Source: Actinomycetota bacterium
GTDB taxonomy: Bacteria; Actinomycetota; Actinomycetes; Actinomycetales; Angustibacteraceae
DNA: 6,210 nt
Direction of reading: 5' to 3'
NCBI GenBank assembly: GCA_014377795.1
Contig: JACMOY010000283.1
Span: 1-6,210, forward strand
A program made the position numbers and the translations under genes. The notes beneath the pieces are model-generated. The model saw only the letters and a list, made by a program, of their open reading frames with translations. It was not told where the DNA came from and did no database searches. Each line of letters begins with the position of its first letter. Within the stretch, counting starts at the first letter, position 1. Shown here piece after piece: positions 1 to 5,694 of this stretch.

Positions 1-1
1 G

Positions 2-2575
2 CAGGTGCTCGAGCGCTTCGGGGGTGACCGGGTCACCTGCGTGTCGATGATGGACACCTACCGGGTGCGCCACGCGGTGCGCGACGTGGGGGCCGCGCTG
101 GGGCTGCCGCCCGGCGAGGTCGACGCCATCGCCAAGGCCTTTCCGCACATCCGGGCCCGCGACGCCCGCGCGGCCATCGCCGAGCTGCCCGAGCTGCGGG
201 CCAGCGGACTGGGTCACGAGCGGCTCGACCTGATGTTCGAGCTGGTCGAGCGGCTCGACGGACTACCCCGTCACGTCGCCCTGCTCCCGTGCGGGGTGGT
301 GCTGTCCGACCGCACGCTGCTGGACCGCACCCCGGTCGAGGCCAGCTGGATCGGGTTCCCGATGAGCCAGCTCGACAAGGACGACGTCGAGGCGATGGGC
401 CTACTCAAGCTGGACGTCCTCGGCATCCGGATGCAGTCGGCGATGGCGTACGCGGTCGACGAGGTGGCCCGGGTCGACCACGTGCGCGTCGACCTGGACG
501 ACCGCACCGACGTGCGGCTGGATGACGAGGCCACGTTCCGGCTGATCCGCTCGGCCCACACGCTGGGGTGCTTCCAGATCGAGTCGCCCGGCCAGCGCGA
601 GCTGGTCGGCAAGTTCGCCCCCGAGACGTTCAGCGACATCGTCATCGACATCTCGCTGTTCCGTCCCGGCCCGGTCAAGTCCGACATGATCACCCCGTTC
701 CTGCAGGCCCGGCAGGGCTGGCGCGAGCCCGAGTACCTGCACCCCAGCCTGCGCGACGCGCTCGCCGAGACCTACGGGGTCGTGGTCTTCCACGAGCAGG
801 TGCTGAAGATCGTCCAGGCCACCACCGGGGTCACCCTGGCCGAGGCCGACGAGGTGCGCCGGGCGATGGGCTCGACCACCGGCCAGGAGCAGGTGCAGGC
901 CTGGTGGCGGCCGGCCGCGGCCGCCCGCGGCTACGCACCGGCCGACGTCGACCGGATCTGGGAGGTGCTCAAGGCGTTCGCCTCGTTCGGCTTCTGCAAG
1001 GCCCACGCCGCCGCGTTCGCCCTGCCGACCTACCAGTCGGCCTGGCTCAAAGCCCACCACCCGGCGGCGTTCCTGGGCGGGGTGCTCACCCACGACCCCG
1101 GCATGTACCCCAAGCGGCTGATCCTGGACGACGCCCGCAACCTGGGCATCGCCGTTCTCGGCCTGGACGTCAACGCCTCCGACGACACCTACCGGGTCGA
1201 GCAGGTGGCCGTGTGGGACGAGCCGCCGCCGGCGATCCTGGACCAGCTCGAGGCCGGGCCCAGCCGCCCGGACGCCGGTCCGCGCCAGGCGCCGGCAGCG
1301 GACCTGCCGGACGCTCGCGGGTACGGCATCCGGCCCTCGCTCACCGACGTCAAGGGCATCAGCGCGGCCGAGGTCGCCCGGATCCTGGCCGGGCGCCCCT
1401 ACGCCTCGCTCGCCGACTTCTGGCACCGGGCGCAGGTCTCGCGACCGGTGGTCGAGCGGCTCGTCGTCGCCGGGGCGTTCGACTCGCTGTACGGGCTCGG
1501 TGGCCTGGCCGCCCGGCTGCCGGTGCGGCGCCGCAGCCAGGTCACCCGCCGCGACCTGCTGCTGCAGGTGCTCGAGCTCGACCGGTGGACCCGCTCGACC
1601 GGACGGGCCGCCCGGCCGGCGGGCCGGTCCCGAAAGGCGGGGTCAGCCGGGTCCACCGCCTCGGCCACGTCAGGCACGGAGGCGGGCTCAGCGGGCGAAC
1701 GTGACGTGCGGGTGCTGGCGGCGGCCCAGTCCCAGACGCGCCAGCCGGTGGTCCCGGCCGCCGAGCAGCCGGTGCAGCTGGCTCTGGACCTGGGTGACGC
1801 GCCGGACAGCACCCGGGTCACCGGGCTGCCCGAGATGACCGGCCCCGAGCGGGTCCGGGCCGAGCTCGAGGTGCTGGGTCTGGACGCCAGCGCTCACGTG
1901 CTCGACCTGTACGCGCCCCTGCTCGAGGCGCTCGGCGTCACCCGCGCGAGCGGCCTGCTGGGTCGGCGCACCCGCAGCGACCTGCTGATCGCCGGGGTGA
2001 AGGTGGCCACCCAGACCCCGCCGATCCGCTCGGGCCGACGGGTGGTGTTCCTGACCCTGGACGACACCACCGGGCCGGTCGACGCCACGTTCTTCGAGGA
2101 CGTCCAGGGCCCGTACGCCGCGACGGTGTTCCACTCCTGGTTGCTGCTGGTGCGCGGGGTGCTGCGGCGCACCGGACCGCGCGGGGTGTCGGTGCGCGCC
2201 ACCGGCGCCTGGGAGCTGCCGCCACTGTGGGAGGCCTGGACCGCGGGCGGGATCAGCGCCGTCCACGACGCCCTCGAGGCCGCTGACGCCCAGGCCATGG
2301 CTCTGGCCGCCGGGCAGGTCGGGTACGGCGACCAGGCCACCCGCGGGGCGGCCGCCAGCCGCTCGGCCCGGCCGGTCGTGGCCGCACCCGAGCTCACCAC
2401 CCCCGAGGACGAGCGGCGCGGCGGCATGGGCGGTGGCGAGCGGCATCGTCGGGTGCTGGTGCACGCCAGCGGGTTCCGGCAGTCGCCGTACGCCGACATC
2501 AAGCCGGCGGGGGACGACGCCAAGACCGCCCCGCGCAAGCTCTGGCACGCCAGCCCAGGCAGCTCGGGCCGATGA
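2..2575 (+). CDS. dnaE: DNA polymerase III alpha subunit, DnaE2-like (5' end missing)
   Basis: C-family DNA polymerase, probably the accessory, damage-tolerance type rather than the main replicase. The frame is open to the left edge, so this is a partial gene: 857 residues are present, and the PHP domain and start of the palm (roughly 300 residues) lie outside. Numbering from the codon at nt 5: RDVGAALGLP at 26-35; KLDVLGIR at 135-142, whose D137 corresponds to the third catalytic aspartate (the first pair should lie just upstream of the window); QIES at 191-194; LFRPGPVKSDM at 218-228; VVFHEQVLKIV at 260-270; ADEVRRAMG at 281-289; FGFCKAHAAAFALP at 328-341. A helix-hairpin-helix region covers about 442-495, a low-complexity Ala/Gly/Ser/Arg linker 530-590, and an OB-fold about 658-735. 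QLALDL at 591-596 could be a clamp-binding peptide. The tail (RVLVHASGF, then KLWHASPGSSG) matches actinobacterial DnaE2-like proteins as I recall them. It is certainly a DnaE-family protein; the DnaE2 subtype is inferred. Confidence 0.93.
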   Translation, partial: QVLERFGGDRVTCVSMMDTYRVRHAVRDVGAALGLPPGEVDAIAKAFPHIRARDARAAIAELPELRASGLGHERLDLMFELVERLDGLPRHVALLPCGVVLSDRTLLDRTPVEASWIGFPMSQLDKDDVEAMGLLKLDVLGIRMQSAMAYAVDEVARVDHVRVDLDDRTDVRLDDEATFRLIRSAHTLGCFQIESPGQRELVGKFAPETFSDIVIDISLFRPGPVKSDMITPFLQARQGWREPEYLHPSLRDALAETYGVVVFHEQVLKIVQATTGVTLAEADEVRRAMGSTTGQEQVQAWWRPAAAARGYAPADVDRIWEVLKAFASFGFCKAHAAAFALPTYQSAWLKAHHPAAFLGGVLTHDPGMYPKRLILDDARNLGIAVLGLDVNASDDTYRVEQVAVWDEPPPAILDQLEAGPSRPDAGPRQAPAADLPDARGYGIRPSLTDVKGISAAEVARILAGRPYASLADFWHRAQVSRPVVERLVVAGAFDSLYGLGGLAARLPVRRRSQVTRRDLLLQVLELDRWTRSTGRAARPAGRSRKAGSAGSTASATSGTEAGSAGERDVRVLAAAQSQTRQPVVPAAEQPVQLALDLGDAPDSTRVTGLPEMTGPERVRAELEVLGLDASAHVLDLYAPLLEALGVTRASGLLGRRTRSDLLIAGVKVATQTPPIRSGRRVVFLTLDDTTGPVDATFFEDVQGPYAATVFHSWLLLVRGVLRRTGPRGVSVRATGAWELPPLWEAWTAGGISAVHDALEAADAQAMALAAGQVGYGDQATRGAAASRSARPVVAAPELTTPEDERRGGMGGGERHRRVLVHASGFRQSPYADIKPAGDDAKTAPRKLWHASPGSSGR

Positions 2576-2601
2576 CGGGCCCGCGGACAGGCGTGTGGTG
2601 C

Positions 2602-2616
2602 GGCCCGCGACGGGCC
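2602..2616 (+). terminator. Short GC hairpin after dnaE
   Basis: GGCCCG (2602-2607) pairs perfectly with CGGGCC (2611-2616) around a CGA loop, 26 bases after the dnaE stop codon. There is no T tract and the stem has only six pairs. In DNA this GC-rich such a hairpin may arise by chance, so a terminator role is only a possibility. Confidence 0.22.
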
Positions 2617-2653
2617 CCGCGAACGGCTCGGCCGGGCCGGGCCCGGGCATCAC

Positions 2654-2659
2654 TAGGCT
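2654..2659 (+). promoter_or_regulatory. Possible -10 element of the methyltransferase gene
   Basis: TAGGCT, in the context CACTAGGCTGG, is a typical actinobacterial -10 hexamer. It is the only AT-containing stretch of this kind in the 133-bp spacer, about 50 bases before the GTG start. The bases about 17 upstream are GC-rich and show no clear -35 element. The call rests on the hexamer and its position only. Confidence 0.35.
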
Positions 2660-2696
2660 GGTGCACGAGCGTGCGACAGCGCACGCCCCGCAGCCA

Positions 2697-2702
2697 GGGA
2701 GG
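2697..2702 (+). promoter_or_regulatory. Ribosome binding site fixing the methyltransferase start
   Basis: GGGAGG lies six bases before the GTG at 2709. It is the best Shine-Dalgarno match near this gene and selects 2709 over the earlier in-frame ATG at 2433, which would overlap the end of dnaE. Confidence 0.7.
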
Positions 2703-2708
2703 TCCGTC

Positions 2709-3536
2709 GTGGCCGAGCCACCGACCGAGCCACCGACCGGGGCGGCGAACGAGCGGGCGCCCGGGCAGCCGCGCCGACCACGTCGTGGCGACGTGGCCCA
2801 CTCCCCGCGCACGGCCGTGGTGTGGGAGGTCGTGCAGCGGCTCGCCGCTGACCTCGCGGCTCGGCGAGCCGGTGCGCTGCGGGTGCTCGACGTCGGCGGC
2901 GGCACCGGCGGCCTGGCCGTCTCGCTCGCCGGCCTGGGGCACCGGGTCACCGTCGCCGACCCCAGCCCCGACGCCCTGGCGGCGCTCGAGCGCCGGGCCG
3001 CCGAGTCCGGCGTCCAGCACCTGGTCGAGGCGGTGCAGGCCGACGCGAGCACCCTCGAGGCGTTCGTCGAACCGGCCGGGGTCGACCTGGTGTGCTGTCA
3101 CGGGGTGCTCGAGTACGTCGACGACCCCGCAGCCGCGCTGGCCGCGGTCGCCCGCGTGGTCCGCCCCGGCGGGCTGGTCAGCCTGCTGGTGGCCCAGCGG
3201 TCCGCCGTGGTCATGGCCCGCGCCCTGGCCGGCCGGTTCACCGAGGCGGCCCACGCCCTGGACGACCCCGACGGACGGTGGGGCGCCGACGACCCGCTGC
3301 CCCGGCGGTTCGACGAGGCCACGCTCGTGCCCCTGGTCGCCGCCGCCGGGCTGCGGGTGCGCCAGGTGCACGGGGTGCGGATCTTCAGCGACCTGGTGCC
3401 TGCGGCCCTGGTCGACGGTGACGCGGCGCGCACCGCGCTGCTCGACCTGGAGCGGCGCGCCGGTGACCACCCCGACCACCCGGTACTGGCCTCGCTGGCC
3501 ACCCAGCTGCACGTGGTGGCCGAGCGTCCGGCGTGA
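2709..3536 (+). CDS. SAM-dependent methyltransferase, CmoM/SmtA-like
   Basis: Class I (Rossmann) methyltransferase of 275 residues, predicted cytosolic. After a Pro/Arg-rich N-terminus (1-28), the SAM-binding motif LDVGGGTGG is at 60-68 and the acidic end of strand 2 is D84 (VTVADPSP). The post-II motif VDLVCCHGVLEYVDDP is at 125-140, and RVVRPGGLVSLLV at 149-161. Beyond the core, the C-terminal half resembles E. coli CmoM (formerly SmtA) as I recall it: a V-M-x5-A-G-x-F pattern (168-177), GVRIFSDLV (222-230), a LLDLE stretch, and a terminal L-H-V-V-A-E. CmoM methylates 5-carboxymethoxyuridine at the tRNA wobble position, so tRNA modification is the best guess. The substrate is not proven, and many actinobacteria may lack the cmo5U pathway. 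The start is GTG with GGGAGG six bases upstream. The stop is TGA in a C-rich context, at the beginning of a tandem repeat array that runs to dinB. The methyltransferase fold is near certain; the subfamily is moderately supported. Confidence 0.88.
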   Translation: MAEPPTEPPTGAANERAPGQPRRPRRGDVAHSPRTAVVWEVVQRLAADLAARRAGALRVLDVGGGTGGLAVSLAGLGHRVTVADPSPDALAALERRAAESGVQHLVEAVQADASTLEAFVEPAGVDLVCCHGVLEYVDDPAAALAAVARVVRPGGLVSLLVAQRSAVVMARALAGRFTEAAHALDDPDGRWGADDPLPRRFDEATLVPLVAAAGLRVRQVHGVRIFSDLVPAALVDGDAARTALLDLERRAGDHPDHPVLASLATQLHVVAERPA

Positions 3537-3644
3537 CCCAGTGACCGGCGTGACGGCAGTGACCGGCGTGATGGCAGTGACCGGCGTGACGGCAAAGACC
3601 GGCGTGCCGGCAGTGACCCGGGTACGCGGGTGAGCCGGCGTCAG
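3533..3644 (+). repeat. Tandem 9/18-bp array between the methyltransferase and dinB
   Basis: The 18-bp unit CAGTGACCGGCGTGACGG begins at 3539, 3557, 3575, 3593 and 3611. The first and third copies are identical, the second has one change, the fourth four, and the fifth is degenerate. Each unit is a pair of 9-mers (GTGACCGGC and GTGACGGCA), so a GTGAC-like block recurs every nine bases. A partial copy (CCGGCGTGAC, 3528-3537) spans the methyltransferase stop codon. A diverged in-phase copy (CCGGCGT at 3635) lies inside the first codons of dinB. The array therefore fills the whole spacer and touches both genes. It could be a minisatellite or a regulatory array; there is no evidence for a protein-binding role. 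Confidence 0.9.
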
Positions 3645-4889
3645 TACACCCGCGCCGACCACGGCACCGACGCCGGCGCACCGGACGACGCCGGCTGCAC
3701 CGTGCTGCACGTCGACATGGACGCCTTCTACGCCTCGGTGTCGCTGCTGGAGCACCCCGACCTGGTGGGGTCACCGGTGATCGTCGGCGGTGGGGGCACC
3801 CGCGGCGTGGTGCTGTCGGCGACCTACGAGGCGCGGGCCTTCGGCGTGCACGCGGCCATGCCGATGGCCCGAGCCCGCCGCGCCTGCCCGCACGCCGTCG
3901 TCCTGGAGCCCGACCACGCCCGCTACGCCCAGGTCTCGCGCGGGGTGATGGCGCTGTTTGCCGACATCACCCCCCTGGTCGAGCCGCTGTCGCTGGACGA
4001 GGCGTTCCTGGACGTCTCCGGTGCCGTGCGCCGGTTGGGCCGGCCCGCCGAGATCGCCCAGCAGACCCGCGACCGGGTGGCCGACGAGCAGGGGGTGAGC
4101 TGCTCGGTGGGGGTCGCCTCGACCAAGTTCGTCGCCAAGCTCGCGTCGGGGCTGGCCAAGCCCGACGGTCTGCTCGTCGTGCCGCACGAGCAGACCCTCG
4201 CCGTCCTGCACCCGCTGCCGGTCGGGGCGCTGTGGGGGGTCGGCGACCGCACCGAGGAGACGCTGCACCGGTTCGGCCTGCGCACCATCGGCGACATCGC
4301 GCACACCCCCGTCGACACCCTTCGCCGGGTGCTGGGCGAGGCGGGTGGCGCGCACCTGTTCGAGCTGGCCTGGGGTCGCGACCCCCGCTCGGTCGTCCCC
4401 GTCCAGTCCGAGCGCAGCATCGGGGCCGAGGAGACGTTCGCGCGCGACGTCGACGACCACGACATCGTCCACCGCGAGCTGCTGCGCCTCGCCCAGCGCG
4501 CGACCGCTCGCCTGCGGGCGGCGCGGCTGGTGGGACGCACCGTCTCGATCAAGGTGCGGTTCGCCGACTTCACCACCATCACCCGCTCGCGCACCCTGAC
4601 CGAGGCCACCGACGTCAGCCGCGACGTGTACGCCACGGCGTGCTCGCTGTTCGACGGGCTGGGCCTGCAGCGCGCTCGGCTGCGGCTGGTCGGCGTCCGG
4701 ATCGAGGGGCTGAGCGACGCCGGCGCCCAGCAGCGCCAGCTGCTGCTGGACGAACCGACCCACGGCTGGCGCGACGCCGAGCGAGCCGTCGACCGCGCCA
4801 GCGCCCGCTTCGGCGCCGGCAGCGTGCGACCCGCCACCCTGGTCGACCCCGACGAACCACCCCCGCACCACCCCCCGCGGACGCGCTGA
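3630..4889 (+). CDS. dinB: DNA polymerase IV (DinB, Y family)
   Basis: Translesion DNA polymerase of 419 residues. The palm has LHVDMDAFYASV at 26-37 with metal-binding D29, and SLDEAFLDV at 121-129 with D123 and E124, so the catalytic set is complete. This separates it from inactive ImuB-type relatives. Y34 occupies the sugar-selecting (steric gate) position. The finger region has SATYEARAFGV (63-73), the thumb LWGVGDRTEETLHRFGL (201-217), and the little finger about 262-360. QRQLLLD (368-374) resembles a sliding-clamp peptide, and RFGAGSVRPATLV (393-405) is a typical actinobacterial DinB end. A short Pro/His/Arg tail follows. The start chosen is GTG at 3630 because DAGCTVLHVDMD is conserved in actinobacterial homologues; GTG at 3702 is the only close alternative. 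Neither start has a good Shine-Dalgarno sequence. The first codons lie in the edge of the repeat array. No LexA-type box (GAAC-N4-GTTC) was seen upstream. Confidence 0.96.
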   Translation: MSRRQYTRADHGTDAGAPDDAGCTVLHVDMDAFYASVSLLEHPDLVGSPVIVGGGGTRGVVLSATYEARAFGVHAAMPMARARRACPHAVVLEPDHARYAQVSRGVMALFADITPLVEPLSLDEAFLDVSGAVRRLGRPAEIAQQTRDRVADEQGVSCSVGVASTKFVAKLASGLAKPDGLLVVPHEQTLAVLHPLPVGALWGVGDRTEETLHRFGLRTIGDIAHTPVDTLRRVLGEAGGAHLFELAWGRDPRSVVPVQSERSIGAEETFARDVDDHDIVHRELLRLAQRATARLRAARLVGRTVSIKVRFADFTTITRSRTLTEATDVSRDVYATACSLFDGLGLQRARLRLVGVRIEGLSDAGAQQRQLLLDEPTHGWRDAERAVDRASARFGAGSVRPATLVDPDEPPPHHPPRTR

Positions 4890-4926
4890 CCGGGCCGTGG
4901 CGTAGCCCGTCCGCGAACCGGCCCGG
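4890..4926 (+). other. Inverted repeat directly after dinB
   Basis: CCGGGCCG (4890-4897) is the exact reverse complement of CGGCCCGG (4919-4926), with a 21-base loop. It begins on the base after the dinB stop codon. It may contribute to transcript termination or 3' end stability, but there is no T tract and the loop is long. Confidence 0.35.
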
Positions 4927-4930
4927 ACGA

Positions 4931-4961
4931 GTCGGTCAAGCACCGCGGGTGCGGTGCCGAC
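4931..4961 (+). terminator. Terminator-like hairpin downstream of dinB
   Basis: The inner stem is CACCGC (4941-4946) with GCGGTG (4951-4956) around GGGT. The outer stem is GTCGG (4931-4935) with CCGAC (4957-4961), with a one-sided five-base bulge. Together they give eleven pairs, 42 bases after the dinB stop and before the DUF3040 promoter candidate. The lack of a U tract is common for actinobacterial terminators but lowers certainty. Confidence 0.42.
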
Positions 4962-4991
4962 GGCCAGATCGAGCCGAAAGACCCCCACCGC

Positions 4992-5020
4992 TTTCGCCAC
5001 GGGCAGACGCGACCTATTCT
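4992..5020 (+). promoter_or_regulatory. Candidate promoter of the DUF3040 gene
   Basis: TATTCT (5015-5020) is the strongest -10-like hexamer in the window, in an unusually AT-rich patch (CTATTCTTACG). A weak -35-like TTTCGC lies at 4992-4997 with a 17-base spacer. It sits after the dinB hairpins and about 80 bases before the DUF3040 start, implying a separate transcript for that gene with a leader of about 75 bases. The leader (5027-5090) shows no structure I recognise. Confidence 0.42.
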
Positions 5021-5090
5021 TACGTCACAGGGGATGACCTCGTCGCCACCCGCGGCCCCAGCCACCCCACCGGGATCCAGCACAACCAGC

Positions 5091-5096
5091 GGGAGG
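5091..5096 (+). promoter_or_regulatory. Ribosome binding site of the DUF3040 gene
   Basis: GGGAGG, five bases before the ATG at 5102. It fixes this start although the reading frame is open far upstream through the dinB region. Confidence 0.75.
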
Positions 5097-5101
5097 ACGC
5101 C

Positions 5102-5512
5102 ATGCCGCTGTCGGAGCACGAGCAGCGTCTGCTCGAGCAGATGGAGCAGGCGATGTACGCCGAGGACCCCAAATTCGCCTCGGCGATGCGGGGCCGCTCC
5201 TCCCGCGCGCGCCAGCGACGCAGGCTCCTGTTCGGAGGCATCGGCGTCGTCGTCGGCCTGGTGCTGGTCGTGCTCGGCGTGGCCCGCAGCACCGTCCCGA
5301 TCGCCGTCGTCGGCTTCGTCCTGATGCTCGCCGGGGCCGCGTTCGCCGCCACCCCCGAGCGCCAGGGGGGCCCGGTCGGCACGGTTGACGCCTCCGGCGC
5401 CACGACGGCGCGGGCCCCCCCCCGCCCCGCGGGCACCAGCTCACGCGCCTCGTTCCTCGCCCGGCTCGAGCAGCGCTGGGACCGTCGCCGTGACGGCGGC
5501 TGGGGCGGCTGA
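5102..5512 (+). CDS. DUF3040 family membrane protein
   Basis: Small membrane protein of 136 residues and unknown function, from a family typical of Actinomycetota. The N-terminus MPLSEHEQRLLEQMEQAMY, followed by AEDPKFASAMRG (20-31), is the family signature. A basic stretch RARQRRR (35-41) comes before two hydrophobic helices at about 43-61 and 65-83, separated by a short polar turn (ARST). Both ends are predicted to face the cytoplasm. A Gly/Ala/Pro/Thr-rich linker (88-113) leads to a charged, probably helical end (FLARLEQRWDRRR, 118-130) and a Gly/Trp tip. ATG with a good ribosome binding site supports the start. A run of nine C (5415-5423) sits in the linker; the frame on both sides looks correct, so the gene reads as intact. 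The stop codon lies in the first copy of a second repeat array. Position after dinB is common in actinobacteria as I recall, but gives no function. Confidence 0.93.
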   Translation: MPLSEHEQRLLEQMEQAMYAEDPKFASAMRGRSSRARQRRRLLFGGIGVVVGLVLVVLGVARSTVPIAVVGFVLMLAGAAFAATPERQGGPVGTVDASGATTARAPPRPAGTSSRASFLARLEQRWDRRRDGGWGG

Positions 5513-5660
5513 CTCCCACCGCGGCTGAGCCCAAGCGCGGTTGAGCCCCAACTGCGGTTGAGCCCACTGCGGCTGCGCCCACTGCCGTTGAGCCCCCACT
5601 GCGGCTGAGCCCCAATCACGGTTGAGCTCGAGTGCGGCTGACGACCGGCCGGCTGAGCCG
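5505..5660. repeat. Degenerate 15-17-bp tandem repeats in the convergent spacer
   Basis: The core GCGGYTGAGCCC, often preceded by ACT, starts at 5505 (variant), 5521, 5537, 5554, 5569, 5584, 5601, 5618, 5634 (partial) and 5649. That is about ten copies with spacings of 15 to 17 bases. The first copy contains the DUF3040 stop codon. The uneven spacing puts the TGA of the units in all three forward frames, so the array is not coding on the plus strand. It fills the space between the convergent DUF3040 and tgpA genes. The last copy forms part of a perfect inverted repeat. Confidence 0.88.
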
Positions 5661-5694
5661 GCCGCCGCTAGCGCCGGCGCCTCACCCGGCGCCG
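5646..5694. terminator. Two adjacent hairpins at the convergent gene ends
   Basis: Hairpin 1 is CGGCCGGC (5646-5653) with GCCGGCCG (5657-5664), a perfect eight-pair stem with a TGA loop. Hairpin 2 is CGGCGCC (5675-5681) with GGCGCCG (5688-5694) and a six-base loop. The first lies just beyond the tgpA stop codon (5668-5670), and the second is inside the last tgpA codons. Being symmetric, they could end transcription from either side. No T tract is present. Confidence 0.4.

Noticed and set aside
218..259. Direct repeat GAGCGGCTCGAC, 30 bases apart
   Set aside because: It encodes ERLD twice within a conserved dnaE region, so codon reuse explains it.
401..1426. Long minus-strand open frame opposite dnaE
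   Set aside because: It is antisense to strongly conserved polymerase motifs, has Arg/Gly/Val-rich content typical of high-GC shadow frames, and matches no family I recognise.
2433..2708. Longer methyltransferase start at ATG 2433
   Set aside because: It would overlap dnaE by about 140 bases and add a Ser/Arg/Pro-rich extension. The GTG at 2709 has a good Shine-Dalgarno sequence and gives the family's normal length.
1688..3052. 454-codon minus-strand open frame across the dnaE and methyltransferase genes
   Set aside because: It crosses two real genes and their spacer with low-complexity composition. Stop codons are rare in any frame at this GC content.
3541..3633. Small 30-codon frame with V-T-G/V-T-A repeats ending in a GTGA overlap with dinB
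   Set aside because: Not listed as a gene: no ribosome binding site, and the frame is open simply because the repeat period is nine bases. It is kept only as part of a finding.
3533..3644. CRISPR array or plasmid iterons
   Set aside because: The units are 9/18 bp with no unique spacers, and there are no cas or rep genes nearby.
4232..5101. Upstream extension of the DUF3040 frame through dinB
   Set aside because: It overlaps the dinB little-finger coding region in another frame. The ATG at 5102 with its ribosome binding site begins the exact family N-terminus.
5020..5619. Minus-strand frames opposite DUF3040 and the second repeat array
   Set aside because: They are antisense to a conserved gene, and their N-terminal part is only translated repeat.
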